64,000 nucleotides of DNA from Streptomyces sp. NBC_00443 (GTDB lineage Bacteria; Actinomycetota; Actinomycetes; Streptomycetales; Streptomycetaceae), in the NCBI RefSeq assembly GCF_036014175.1, contig NZ_CP107917.1, positions 8,308,001 through 8,372,000 of the forward strand, given 5' to 3'. The notes beneath the pieces are model-generated. The model did not search any database. It was not told the origin of the DNA and saw only the letters and a list, made by a program, of their open reading frames with translations. Position numbers and translations under genes: made by a program. Shown here in pieces: positions 49,213 to 57,697 of this stretch (the stretch's first letter is position 1; the number at the start of each line of letters is the position of its first letter).

Positions 49213-50568
49213 TCAACTCGCCGCGTAGTTACGGAGGAACAGCGCCTCCGCGACCGACAGCCGCTCCAGCTCCTGCGGGGACACGCTCTCGTTCACGGCG
49301 TGGATCTGGGCCTCCGGCTCGCTCAGGCCGATGAGGAGGATCTCCGCGTGCGGGTAGAGGGAGGCGAGGGTGTTGCACAGCGGGATCGAGCCGCCCTGGC
49401 CGGCGTACTGCATCTCCTGGCCCGGGTACGCCACCGCCATCGCGTCCGCCATGGCCTGGTACGCCGGGCTGCTCGTGTCGGCGCGGAACGCCTGGCCCTG
49501 GCCTATCTGCTCGGTGCGCACCCGGGCACCCCACGGCGTGTGCGTCTCCAGGTGGGCCTGGAGCAGCTTGGTCGCCTCGGCGGCGTCGACGCCCGGCGGC
49601 ACCCGCAGGCTGATCAGCGCCCGGGCGCTCGCCTGCACGGACGGGGTGGCGCCGACGACCGGCGGGCAGTCGATGCCCAGGACGGTGACGGCGGGGCGTG
49701 ACCAGATACGGTCGGCGACCGTGCCGGAGCCGATCAGTCCGACGCCGTCGAGGACCTTGGCGTCCTTGCGGAACTGCGCCTCGTCGTACTGCAGACCCGG
49801 CCACGCCGACTCGTCGGTCAGCCCGTCCACCGTCGTCGAACCGTCCTCGGCGCGCAGCGAGTCCAGGACGCGGATCAGCGCGCCGAGTGCGTCCGGAGCG
49901 GCCCCGCCGAACTGGCCGGAGTGCAGGTTGCCTTCGAGTGTGTCGATCTGCACGCGCATGAGGGTCATGCCGCGCAGCGTCGAGGTCACCGTCGGCAGGC
50001 CGACGCGGAAGTTGCCCGCGTCGCCGATCACGATGGTGTCGGCCGCCAGCAGGTCCGGGTGTGCCTCGGCGTACCGCTCCAGACCGCCCGTGCCCATCTC
50101 CTCCGAGCCCTCGGCGATCACCTTCACGTGCACCGGCACGCCGCCGTCGGCCTTGAGCGCGCGCAGCGCCAGCAGGTGCATGATCAGGCCGCCCTTGCAG
50201 TCGGCGGCGCCGCGCCCGTACCAGCGGCCGTCGCGCTCGGTCAGCTCGAAGGGCGGGGTGTGCCAGGCGGCCTCGTCCAGCGGGGGCTGCACGTCGTAGT
50301 GGGCGTACAGCAGGACCGTCTTCGCACCCGCGGGACCGGGCAGGTAGCCGTACACCGACTGCGTGCCGTCGGGGGTGTCCAGCAGCGCCACGTCCTCGAA
50401 GCCCTCCGCGCGCAGGGCGTCGGCGACCCAGCGGGCGGCGCCCTCGCTCTCGCTCCTCGGGAACTGGTCGAAGTCCGCCACCGACTTGAACGCCACCAGT
50501 TCGGTGAGCTCCGCCTTCGCCCTTGGCATCAGCGAGGCGACGGTCTCGGCGACCGGATTCGACGACAT
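49213..50568 (-). CDS. M20 family dipeptidase / metallopeptidase
   Basis: This 451-residue zinc enzyme starts at ATG 50568 with GGAGC 7 bases upstream. The co-catalytic metal site is in place: LLYAHYDVQP (His, Asp), GRGAADCKGGLIMHL (bridging Asp), EGSEEMG (Glu-Glu general base) and IVIGDAG (Asp). The insert domain (NLHSGQFGG...LIRVLDSL) forms the dimerisation part. The C-terminal His near GQGGSIPLCNTL is as expected. It hydrolyses dipeptides or N-acyl amino acids in the cytosol. Divergent from the next gene by 133 bp. Confidence 0.92.
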   Translation of the reverse strand: MSSNPVAETVASLMPRAKAELTELVAFKSVADFDQFPRSESEGAARWVADALRAEGFEDVALLDTPDGTQSVYGYLPGPAGAKTVLLYAHYDVQPPLDEAAWHTPPFELTERDGRWYGRGAADCKGGLIMHLLALRALKADGGVPVHVKVIAEGSEEMGTGGLERYAEAHPDLLAADTIVIGDAGNFRVGLPTVTSTLRGMTLMRVQIDTLEGNLHSGQFGGAAPDALGALIRVLDSLRAEDGSTTVDGLTDESAWPGLQYDEAQFRKDAKVLDGVGLIGSGTVADRIWSRPAVTVLGIDCPPVVGATPSVQASARALISLRVPPGVDAAEATKLLQAHLETHTPWGARVRTEQIGQGQAFRADTSSPAYQAMADAMAVAYPGQEMQYAGQGGSIPLCNTLASLYPHAEILLIGLSEPEAQIHAVNESVSPQELERLSVAEALFLRNYAAS

Positions 50569-50701
50569 GGGCACGCTCCTTGTGGGTGCGACGTTGTACC
50601 AGTGAGTGCTGTGATCCTCCCACAGCAGCCTGCGACGATGCCCGCCGTAGGATGCGGGGGACAGCAGGCGTAGGCGGCTTGATCGGGAGCAGTAGACCAT
50701 C

Positions 50702-51958
50702 GTGAGCAGCGAGAACTCTTCGGCGGACGACGTGCAGCAGGTGTGGGACGTCGTCGTGGTGGGCGCGGGACCCGCGGGGGCCTCGGCCGCGTATGCGGCG
50801 GCCGTCGCCGGGCGGAGCGTGCTGGTGCTGGAGAAAGCGGAACTGCCGCGCTACAAGACATGCGGCGGCGGCATCATCGGACCCTCGCGCGACTCGCTCC
50901 CACCCGGCTTCGAGCTGCCTTTCCGGGACCGGGTGCACGCGGTCACGTTCTCCAACAACGGCCGCTTCACCCGCACCCGCCGCTCCAAGCACATGCTGTT
51001 CGGGCTGATCAACCGGCCCGAGTTCGACCAGCAACTGGTCGAGCACGCCCAGAAGGCGGGCGCCGAACTGCGCACGGGCGTGACCGTGCAGCGCGTCGAG
51101 CAGCACGGCTCGGCGGTGCCGGACCGGCGCAGCGTCGCCGTGGTCCTGCAGGGCGGCGAGACGCTGCTCGCGCGGGCCGTCGTCGGCGCGGACGGCAGCG
51201 CCAGCCGGATAGGAGCCCATGTCGGGGTGAAGCTCGACCAGGTGGACCTCGGCCTGGAGGCGGAGATCCCGGTGCCGGAGACGGTCGCCGAGGACTGGCA
51301 GGGGCGGGTGCTCATCGACTGGGGGCCGATTCCCGGCAGTTACGGCTGGGTGTTCCCCAAGGGCGACACGCTCACGGTCGGGGTGATCTCGGCGCGTGGT
51401 GAAGGCGCCGCGACCAAGCGGTACTTGGATGAGTTCATCGGGCGGCTCGGGCTGGCCGGGTTCGAACCGAGCATCTCCTCCGGCCACTTGACGCGCTGCC
51501 GCGCCGACGACTCGCCGCTGTCGCGTGGGCGGGTGCTGGTGTGCGGTGACGCGGCGGGCCTGCTGGAGCCGTGGACCCGCGAGGGAATCTCGTTCGCGCT
51601 GCGGTCGGGGCGGCTCGCGGGGGAGTGGGCGGTGCGGGTCGCCGAGGCGCACGACGCCGTGGACACCCGGCGCCAGGCGCTGAACTACGCCTTCGCGATC
51701 AAGGCGGGACTCGGCGTCGAGATGAGCGTCGGCAAGCGGCTGCTGACGGCGTTCGAGCGCCGGCCCGGGCTCTTCCACATGGCGCTGACCGGTGTCCGGC
51801 CGGCCTGGAAGGCGTTCATGGACATCACCCGCGGCGCCACGTCACTGGGCGAGATGGTCCGTACACATCCCATGGCCCAGCGCGCCCTGACCGCGCTGGA
51901 CCGCCGCCGGCTGCCGGACCCGACTCCGGCGCCGGCACCCGACGAGGCCACTTCCTGA
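50702..51958 (+). CDS. Geranylgeranyl reductase family FAD-dependent oxidoreductase
   Basis: This 418-residue flavoprotein starts at GTG 50702 (GGGAGC upstream). VVVVGAGPAGASAAYAAAVAGRSVLVLEKAELPRYKTCGGGII holds the FAD GxGxxG motif and the RxKxCGGG substrate-side signature of geranylgeranyl reductases. VVGADGSASRIGAHVGV and VLVCGDAAGLLEPWTREGISFALRSG give the DG and GD motifs. It should reduce isoprenoid double bonds, for example in menaquinone side chains, or act on a related lipid. Confidence 0.9.
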   Translation: MSSENSSADDVQQVWDVVVVGAGPAGASAAYAAAVAGRSVLVLEKAELPRYKTCGGGIIGPSRDSLPPGFELPFRDRVHAVTFSNNGRFTRTRRSKHMLFGLINRPEFDQQLVEHAQKAGAELRTGVTVQRVEQHGSAVPDRRSVAVVLQGGETLLARAVVGADGSASRIGAHVGVKLDQVDLGLEAEIPVPETVAEDWQGRVLIDWGPIPGSYGWVFPKGDTLTVGVISARGEGAATKRYLDEFIGRLGLAGFEPSISSGHLTRCRADDSPLSRGRVLVCGDAAGLLEPWTREGISFALRSGRLAGEWAVRVAEAHDAVDTRRQALNYAFAIKAGLGVEMSVGKRLLTAFERRPGLFHMALTGVRPAWKAFMDITRGATSLGEMVRTHPMAQRALTALDRRRLPDPTPAPAPDEATS

Positions 51959-51970
51959 CGATGATCCGGG

Positions 51971-52420
51971 TCACTTCTCGACGGTGATCCGGAAGACGGG
52001 GTGGTCCGGGGCGGCCGCGACGATCTCCGCGTCGGAGGACTTCGCGGTGACCCCGTCGAAGTACTGGTTGACCTCCCAGCCCCACTTCTCCAGGTAGGTC
52101 CGCAGGATCGGGAGCTTCATCCCGTCGGGAATCTCCACCGCGGAGAACTGGCGTACCTTGCGCCCGACGCGCAGTTCCCCGCCGCCGGCGGCACGCATGT
52201 TGCGCACCCACTGGGAGTGGCCGCGGGCCGAGACGAGGTACTGCGTTCCCCCGTACGTGTGCGGGTTGACCGGGATGCGCTGCATGGAGCCGCTCTTGCG
52301 CCCGCGCACGGACATCTCCGCCGTGCCCGCGATGCTGAACCCGTGCCGGGCCAGCCAGCCGACGACGCTGTTGAATCGGACGTTCAGCGGGCTGCCCTTG
52401 AGGTAGTACGGCGACGACAT
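51971..52420 (-). CDS. Deazaflavin (F420)-dependent nitroreductase family protein
   Basis: This 149-residue protein starts at ATG 52420 with GGGAG 6 bases upstream. GTAEMSVRGRKSGSMQRIPVNPHTYGGTQYLVSARGHSQWVRNMRAAGGGELRVGRKVRQFSAVEI is the split-barrel signature of the DDN/F420 reductase family, which uses F420H2 to reduce quinones or nitro drugs. It is divergent from a TetR-type regulator across a multi-site operator array, implying tight, inducible control. Convergent with the geranylgeranyl reductase-like gene, 12 bp between the stops. Confidence 0.87.
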   Translation of the reverse strand: MSSPYYLKGSPLNVRFNSVVGWLARHGFSIAGTAEMSVRGRKSGSMQRIPVNPHTYGGTQYLVSARGHSQWVRNMRAAGGGELRVGRKVRQFSAVEIPDGMKLPILRTYLEKWGWEVNQYFDGVTAKSSDAEIVAAAPDHPVFRITVEK

Positions 52421-52452
52421 CGATGACTCCCGGAGTTCGATCTCGAGATTGA

Positions 52453-52538
52453 GAGAGCGGTGCTCTCGCTTGAGAGCAGTGTGCACGAGATTGCTGATCC
52501 AGGGCAAGAGCAGTGCTCTCGAATATGTGCACTGCTCT
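52453..52538. promoter_or_regulatory. Four-site operator array between nitroreductase and tetR
   Basis: GAGAGC-GGT-GCTCTC (52453-52467) and AAGAGC-AGT-GCTCTC (52506-52520) are near-perfect dyads with 3-base centres. Next to each is a half-conserved copy: GAGAGC-AGT-GTGCAC (52472-52486) and GTGC-ACT-GCTCT (52527-52538). Centres are at about 52460, 52479, 52513 and 52532, spacings 19, 34 and 19 bp, as if a two-site unit had been duplicated 53 bp apart. This is a strong candidate for the adjacent TetR protein. Confidence 0.68.
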
Positions 52539-52562
52539 GTGATCCGTGGAAGACTGGCTCAC

Positions 52563-53252
52563 ATGAGCAGCACCACACAGGGCGCACGTGCCCGGGCCCG
52601 GCTGGAAGTCACGGCGGCCATCAAGGACGAGGCGCGCAGACAGCTCGCGGCCGAGGGCGCCGCGAAGCTCTCGCTGCGCGCCGTGGCCCGCGAACTCGGC
52701 ATGGTCTCCTCCGCGCTCTACCGGTACTTCCCCAGCCGGGACGACCTGCTGACCGCTCTCATCATCGACGCCTACGACTCCCTCGGCGAGTGCGCGGAGG
52801 CCGCACACGGCGAGGCCGCCGGTGCCGGGCCCGTGCGGCGCTGGACGGCGGTCGCGGAGGCCGTACGCGACTGGGCGCTGCGGCATCCGCACGAGTACGC
52901 GCTGATCTACGGCTCGCCCGTGCCCGGCTACACCGCGCCCGACACCACGGTCCCGCCCGCCTCCCGCGTCGGCCTCCTCTTCATCGGCATCCTCCGCGAC
53001 GCCCACCAGCACTCCGGCCTCACCGAACCGCCCCTGTCCCCCGAACTGCGCCCCGAGGCCGAGCGCATGGCCGCCGACCTGGCCCCAGACCTCCCCCCGG
53101 CCGCTGTCGCGGCCCTGATCGCCGCCTGGGCCCAGCTCTTCGGGCTCGTCGGGTTCGAGTTGTTCGGGCAGTTCCACCGGGTCGTGGAGGACCGGGAGGC
53201 CTTCTTCCGGCATGCGGTGGGCCGGCTCGCCCAGGACGTGGGACTGGCGTGA
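52563..53252 (+). CDS. TetR-family regulator (TetR/AcrR with TetR_C_13-like C-domain)
   Basis: This 229-residue protein starts at ATG 52563; the upstream in-frame codons overlap the operator array. The helix-turn-helix is ARLEVTAAIKDEARRQLAAEGAAKLSLRAVARELGMVSSALYRYFPSRDDLLTALIIDAY. The C-domain HPHEYALIYGSPVPGYTAPDTTVPPASRVG resembles the WHG-type ligand pocket seen in many actinobacterial TetR proteins. It likely represses the divergent deazaflavin enzyme and itself through the GAGAGC sites. Confidence 0.92.
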   Translation: MSSTTQGARARARLEVTAAIKDEARRQLAAEGAAKLSLRAVARELGMVSSALYRYFPSRDDLLTALIIDAYDSLGECAEAAHGEAAGAGPVRRWTAVAEAVRDWALRHPHEYALIYGSPVPGYTAPDTTVPPASRVGLLFIGILRDAHQHSGLTEPPLSPELRPEAERMAADLAPDLPPAAVAALIAAWAQLFGLVGFELFGQFHRVVEDREAFFRHAVGRLAQDVGLA

Positions 53253-53353
53253 GCCGCCGAGGAGGGGGAGGAGGGCGTACTTCGCGGGGAGTATCCGTGA
53301 TCACCACGCCCGGGTGACGCCGCCCGGCAGCCATCGCGTCTAGCGTGGCGGAC

Positions 53354-54613
53354 ATGGATGAGCAGCAGGTACGCCGGGGCGGCGGTCCGCCGATGTGGTG
53401 GCGGCAGGGGCCGCCGTGGTGGAACCGCTGGGAGGACGAGGAGCACGCCTCTCGCTGGCCCTGGCGCTCCACGCTGCTGATCACGGTCTTCGTCATGGCC
53501 GGCTCGAACTTCGCGGCCGAGGGGCAGCTGGACTACCGGGCCCCGCTCGACCCCTTCGCACGCGCCCTGCTGTTCGTGGCGTCGGCCCTGCTGCTGTGGC
53601 GCAAGCGGTACCCGGTGGCCGTCGTCTTCGGGACCGCGGTCGCCGCGACGCTCTACCTCGGCGCCGGATACCCGTACGGCCCGGTGTTCCTGGCCGTCGC
53701 CGTGGCCTGCTTCAACGCCATCGTCACCGGACATCGCAGGGCCACCTGGGCTGCGGTGGGGGTGTTCTGGATCGGACACGCCCTGGTCGCCCACTGGCTG
53801 TACCAGTGGCTGCCGCCGTCCGGCGACTCGGCCGCCCCCTGGGGGCAGGAGGGTGTGATCGCCGCCTGGGTGGCGGCGATCGTGGCGGTTTCGGAGCTGG
53901 CCAGGACCCGGCGCGAGCAGTGGGTACGGGAGCGGGCCGAGCGGGCGCAGGCAGCGCGGAGGCGCGCCGACGAGGAGCGGCTGCGGATCGCCCGCGAACT
54001 GCACGACGTCCTCGCGCACAGCATCTCCGTGATCAATGTGCAGGCGGGCGTCGGACTCGCCCTCCTTGACACCGACCCAGAGCAGGCGCGCACGGCCCTC
54101 ACCACCATCAAGGCCAAGAGCAAGGAGGCGCTCGGCGAGGTCCGCCAGGTCCTCGACACCCTGCGCACCCCCGGCGACGCGCCCCGCGCCCCGGCCCCCG
54201 GCCTCGACCGGCTGCCCGAACTGGTGGAGCAGGCGGCGAGCGCGGGCCTCACCGTCGAGGTCGAGGGCGAGCCGCCCCGCCTGGCACCCGGCACGGACCT
54301 CGCGGCCTTCCGGATCATCCAGGAAGCCCTCACCAACGTCGTGCGCCACTCGGAGTCACGGCACGCACGCGTGCATCTCGACCCTTCCGACGGGACGACG
54401 CTACGGCTGCGCATCGACGACGACGGTCCCGCGACCGGCACCGACGCGGGCGGCAGCGGCAACGGACTCGCCGGAATGCGGGAGCGGGCGGCCGCCCTCG
54501 GTGGCACGATCGAGGCGGGCCCGCGTGCCGACGGCGGGTTCCGGGTGCTAGCCGTACTGCCGTTGAAGGCTCCCGCCGGCGAACCGAGCAACCACGTCAA
54601 GGAGGACCGGTGA
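53354..54613 (+). CDS. Sensor histidine kinase, NarL-type (HisKA_3)
   Basis: This 419-residue kinase starts at ATG 53354, 7 bases after a TAGCGT -10-like box (53341-53346) and without a ribosome site, which suggests a leaderless mRNA; GTG 53345 is the alternative. Four or five membrane helices (residues about 38-185) are followed by the dimerisation and phosphoacceptor helix RIARELHDVLAHSISVINVQAG (His 217) and an ATPase domain with IIQEALTNVVRHS (N box) and GNGLAGMRERAAALGG (G box). Its stop overlaps the response regulator start (GTGA). Confidence 0.9.
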   Translation: MDEQQVRRGGGPPMWWRQGPPWWNRWEDEEHASRWPWRSTLLITVFVMAGSNFAAEGQLDYRAPLDPFARALLFVASALLLWRKRYPVAVVFGTAVAATLYLGAGYPYGPVFLAVAVACFNAIVTGHRRATWAAVGVFWIGHALVAHWLYQWLPPSGDSAAPWGQEGVIAAWVAAIVAVSELARTRREQWVRERAERAQAARRRADEERLRIARELHDVLAHSISVINVQAGVGLALLDTDPEQARTALTTIKAKSKEALGEVRQVLDTLRTPGDAPRAPAPGLDRLPELVEQAASAGLTVEVEGEPPRLAPGTDLAAFRIIQEALTNVVRHSESRHARVHLDPSDGTTLRLRIDDDGPATGTDAGGSGNGLAGMRERAAALGGTIEAGPRADGGFRVLAVLPLKAPAGEPSNHVKEDR

Positions 54614-55275
54614 TCCGCGTACTGCTCGCCGACGACCAGTCACTGGTGCGGGCCGGCTTCCGCGCGCTGCTCGACGCACAGCCCGACATCGAGGTGGCGG
54701 GGGAGGCATCCGACGGCGAGGAGGCGGTGCGCAAGGTGCGCGAACTGCGGCCCGACGTCGTCCTGATGGACATCCGCATGCCGCTCCTCGACGGCCTCGC
54801 CGCGACCCGCCGGGTCACCGGCGACGGCGACCTCACGGGCGTCAAGGTGGTCATGCTCACCACCTTCGAGCTCGACGAGTACGTCTTCGAGGCCATCCGC
54901 TCGGGCGCCTCCGGCTTCCTGGTCAAGGACACCGAGCCCGACGAACTCCTGCGCGCGGTAAGGGCGGTGGTCGACGGTGACGCGCTGCTGTCGCCGGGTG
55001 TGACCCGCCGTCTCATCGCCGAGTTCGCCGCCCGCTCCAAGGAGCCCGCGGCCGCCGACGCCCTCGCCGAACTCACCGAGCGCGAGCGTGAGGTGATGGC
55101 GCTGGTCGGCATCGGACTGTCCAACGAGGAGATCGCCCGGCGCCTGGTGGTCAGCCCGCTCACCGCGAAGACCCACGTCAGCCGCACGATGGTGAAGCTC
55201 GGCGCCCGGGACCGGGCCCAACTCGTGGTGCTGGCCTACGAGTCCGGGTTGGTACGGCCGGGCTGGCTGGGCTGA
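54610..55275 (+). CDS. NarL/FixJ-family response regulator
   Basis: This 221-residue partner of the histidine kinase starts at GTG 54610, overlapping the kinase stop by 4 bp, so the pair is translationally coupled. The receiver domain shows LLADDQSLVRAGF and the phosphorylated Asp 54 in VVLMDIRMP, with Thr in MLTTF and Lys in FLVKDTEPDEL. The C-terminal LuxR helix-turn-helix is LTEREREVMALVGIGLSNEEIARRLVVSPLTAKTHVSRTMVKLGARDRAQLV. The signal and regulon are unknown. It overlaps the next, convergent gene by 40 bp. Confidence 0.92.
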   Translation: MIRVLLADDQSLVRAGFRALLDAQPDIEVAGEASDGEEAVRKVRELRPDVVLMDIRMPLLDGLAATRRVTGDGDLTGVKVVMLTTFELDEYVFEAIRSGASGFLVKDTEPDELLRAVRAVVDGDALLSPGVTRRLIAEFAARSKEPAAADALAELTEREREVMALVGIGLSNEEIARRLVVSPLTAKTHVSRTMVKLGARDRAQLVVLAYESGLVRPGWLG

Positions 55276-55541
55276 CCGGCCTCGCCTGCCGCGGCCTTCC
55301 GCTGCCCGAAGCGGACCAGCACACTGACGACGCGGGCGACGAACAGCACGGCCGCCGCAGTCGTCCCCGCCGCGACGAGCGTGGTGCGCGTCCCGGCCGA
55401 CACGTCGAAGGCGAACGCCGGTCCGGCCACGGCCCCGAACAGCACGGCCGCCGCGAACGCCGCACTGCACAGGGCGTATCCGATCTCGACGGTGATCGCG
55501 TCCCGCTCGGCCTGACTGCGCCGTCCCCCATACATGGTCAT
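55236..55541 (-). CDS. Small two-helix membrane protein of unknown function
   Basis: This protein of about 101 residues (ATG 55541; ATG 55535 is possible) has two hydrophobic segments, YALCSAAFAAAVLFGAVAGPAFAF and RTTLVAAGTTAAAVLFVARVVSVLV, and a hydrophilic C-terminus. I do not recognise a family. It lies opposite the 3' end of the response regulator gene and may be a shadow-compatible real gene: the frame shows no stops and hydrophobic content that fits a membrane protein. Confidence 0.5.
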   Translation of the reverse strand: MTMYGGRRSQAERDAITVEIGYALCSAAFAAAVLFGAVAGPAFAFDVSAGTRTTLVAAGTTAAAVLFVARVVSVLVRFGQRKAAAGEAGQPSQPGRTNPDS

Positions 55542-55707
55542 ACAGGGAGTTTCACAGGCGTGCGCCAGGCGGAGCAAGGGGCGCCGCCGGGCGCACTTTG
55601 ACGCAGAGCGGCCGGGTCACGTCCGTCCCGATGCCGGAGAGACCGAAATCGGCTACCTGTTCCTGCCGGAGGCGTGGGCGGATGGCCTCCGGCACCGGCC
55701 GCGGCCC

Positions 55708-57186
55708 CTAGTCGCCTACGGTGACGCGTTCCGCCTCCAGCGGTGCGGACTTGGCGACCACGACGGTCTGCTGCTCGCTACGCGTGCGCAGTCCGGTGAG
55801 GGCGATGAGGAGACCCGCGACCGCGATGCCCGTGATCACGACCAGAGCCGGCATGTAGCTGTCGAGGTGAGCCTGCGGGGGTGCGGACTCCTCGGGCGTG
55901 TTCGCGGTCAGCACCGCTGTCACCACCGCCAGGAAGAGTGCGCCGCCCACCTGGACCGAGGTGTTGAGCAGACCCGAGACCATGCCCTGCTCGTGTTCGT
56001 CGACGCCGTTCGTGGCCTGGACGTTCAGCGAGGGGAAGGTCAGCGCGAAGGCCGAGCCGACCAGCAGCATGGTGGGCAGGATCACCGCCGCGTAGACCGG
56101 GTCGAGGTCGATGCGCAGGAACAGGACATAGCCCGCGACCATCAGGGCGAAGCCGATCGCGATCAGCCGTGCCGTGCCGAACCGGTCGATGATCGCACCG
56201 ACCTTCGTCGCCGACAGTGCCACGAGCGCGCCCGCAGGCAGGAACGCCAGAGCCGTGTGCAGCGCCGACCAGCCGAGCAGCTCCTGCATGTACAGCGTGA
56301 CCAGGAACTGGAAGCCGATGTAGCTGCCGACGAACGTCAACGCGCCCAGTTGCGCCCGCACTTGAGCCCCGGAGCGCAGCACACCGAGCCGGATCAGTGG
56401 GCTGGGGCTGCGCCGCTCGACGCGGACGAAGGCCGTCAGCATCACGACGACGGCGACGAAGGACAGGACCGTGCGCGCGGAGCCCCAGCCCGCTTGCGGC
56501 GCTTCGACGACGGTGAAGACGAGCAGCAGCATGGAGGCGGTGCCGAGGACGGCGCCCGGGATGTCGTAGCCGCCGGTGTTCTTCTCGCGCTCGGTGCGCG
56601 GAAGCAGCTTCAGGCCGACGGCCAGGGCGATCAGCGCGACGGGCGCCGGGAGCAGCATGGTCAGGCGCCAACTGGCCTCGGTGAGCAGGCCGGAGAAGAC
56701 CAGCCCCATCGAGTAGCCGGTGGCACCGCAGGTGGTGTAGATCGCCAGTGCCCGGTTGCGTACGGGGCCCTCGGCGAACGTCGTGGTGATGATGGACAGA
56801 CCGGCGGGCGCGGTGAAGGCGGCGGCCAGGCCCTTGATGAAGCGGCTTGCGATCAGCAGCGGGCCCGAGTCGACGAGCCCGCCGAGCAGCGAGGCGAGCG
56901 CGAAGACGGCGAGGGCCACCAGGAAGACCTGGCGTCGGCCCAGCAGGTCGGCGGCCCGACCGCCGAGGAGGAGCAGTCCGCCGTAGCCGAGGATGTAGCC
57001 GCTGACGATCCACTGCAGGGTCGAGGTGGACAGGCCCAGGTCGGCGCCGATGGACGGCAGGGCGACGCCGACCATCGACACGTCGAGTGCGTCCAGGAAC
57101 ATTGCGGCGCACAGCACCAGCAAGGTGCCCCACAGCCGGGGCGTCCAACGCCCGTCGGACGCGGGGGAGATGAGCGGAGAGGTCAT
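55708..57186 (-). CDS. MFS multidrug exporter (DHA2, 14-helix)
   Basis: This 492-residue membrane protein starts at ATG 57186. It has LDALDVSMVGVALPSIGADLG in helix 1, the helix 4 motif SRFIKGLAAAFTAPAGLSII, the RxGRR-type loop AADLLGRRQ, and about 14 hydrophobic segments with a short hydrophilic tail. It pumps drugs out in exchange for protons, like EmrB/LfrA. It is divergent from a marR-like gene with TGCAT motifs between, so it is probably induced by a MarR ligand. Confidence 0.9.
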   Translation of the reverse strand: MTSPLISPASDGRWTPRLWGTLLVLCAAMFLDALDVSMVGVALPSIGADLGLSTSTLQWIVSGYILGYGGLLLLGGRAADLLGRRQVFLVALAVFALASLLGGLVDSGPLLIASRFIKGLAAAFTAPAGLSIITTTFAEGPVRNRALAIYTTCGATGYSMGLVFSGLLTEASWRLTMLLPAPVALIALAVGLKLLPRTEREKNTGGYDIPGAVLGTASMLLLVFTVVEAPQAGWGSARTVLSFVAVVVMLTAFVRVERRSPSPLIRLGVLRSGAQVRAQLGALTFVGSYIGFQFLVTLYMQELLGWSALHTALAFLPAGALVALSATKVGAIIDRFGTARLIAIGFALMVAGYVLFLRIDLDPVYAAVILPTMLLVGSAFALTFPSLNVQATNGVDEHEQGMVSGLLNTSVQVGGALFLAVVTAVLTANTPEESAPPQAHLDSYMPALVVITGIAVAGLLIALTGLRTRSEQQTVVVAKSAPLEAERVTVGD

Positions 57187-57200
57187 GGCCGAGACACTAC

Positions 57201-57227
57201 ATGCGCATGCATCGAATGCAAATGCAT
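57201..57227. promoter_or_regulatory. TGCAT-type MarR operator array between MFS and marR
   Basis: ATGCGCAT (57201-57208), TGCAT-CGA-ATGCA (57208-57220) and TGCA-AA-TGCA (57217-57226) overlap in a 27-bp stretch, so repeated TGCAT arms are phased head to head. This is the only strong dyad cluster in the 85-bp divergent region. A TACGGT -10-like box (57260-57265) just before ATG 57272 suggests leaderless marR transcription. Confidence 0.5.
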
Positions 57228-57271
57228 TTAATTCCAGTGCAACAAAACGCGGTTTCTGCTACGGTGCGGCC

Positions 57272-57649
57272 ATGGCGGCGACGAAGGCCGAGCGGGCGCT
57301 CGTGGACCAGTGGCGGGACATCCTGGCGCTGCATGCGCGTACCCAGTGCGAACTCGACCGTGCGCTGCACCAACACGGCCTGTGCGCCAGCGACTTCGAG
57401 GTCCTGGACGTGCTGGCGGACGGTGCCTGTTCGTACCGGGTCCAGGAGATCTCCGAGCGCGTCCATCTGAGCCAGAGTGCCCTCTCGCGGCTGATCGCCC
57501 GGCTGGAGAAGGACGGACTCGTCGAGCGCGGTATGTGCGCGGAGGACCGGCGGGGTGTGCGGGTGGCGCTCACGGCGAAGGGGCGCACGCTGCACGGCGA
57601 AGTGCTGCCGGTGCAGCGCGCGGTGCTGACGAGGATGCTGGCGAACTGA
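57272..57649 (+). CDS. MarR-family transcriptional regulator
   Basis: This 125-residue protein starts at ATG 57272, 6 bases after TACGGT, with no ribosome site. The winged helix is CELDRALHQHGLCASDFEVLDVLADGACSYRVQEISERVHLSQSALSRLIARLEKDGLVERGMCAEDRRGVRVALTAKGR, including the DRR wing. Three Cys (near residues 24, 36 and 90) might act in thiol sensing. It is divergent from the MFS exporter and likely represses it through the TGCAT array. Confidence 0.9.
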   Translation: MAATKAERALVDQWRDILALHARTQCELDRALHQHGLCASDFEVLDVLADGACSYRVQEISERVHLSQSALSRLIARLEKDGLVERGMCAEDRRGVRVALTAKGRTLHGEVLPVQRAVLTRMLAN

Positions 57650-57697
57650 CGGGCGTGAAGCCCGGGTCGGGCCGCGCGTTGGCTCCGCTCAGCGCCA

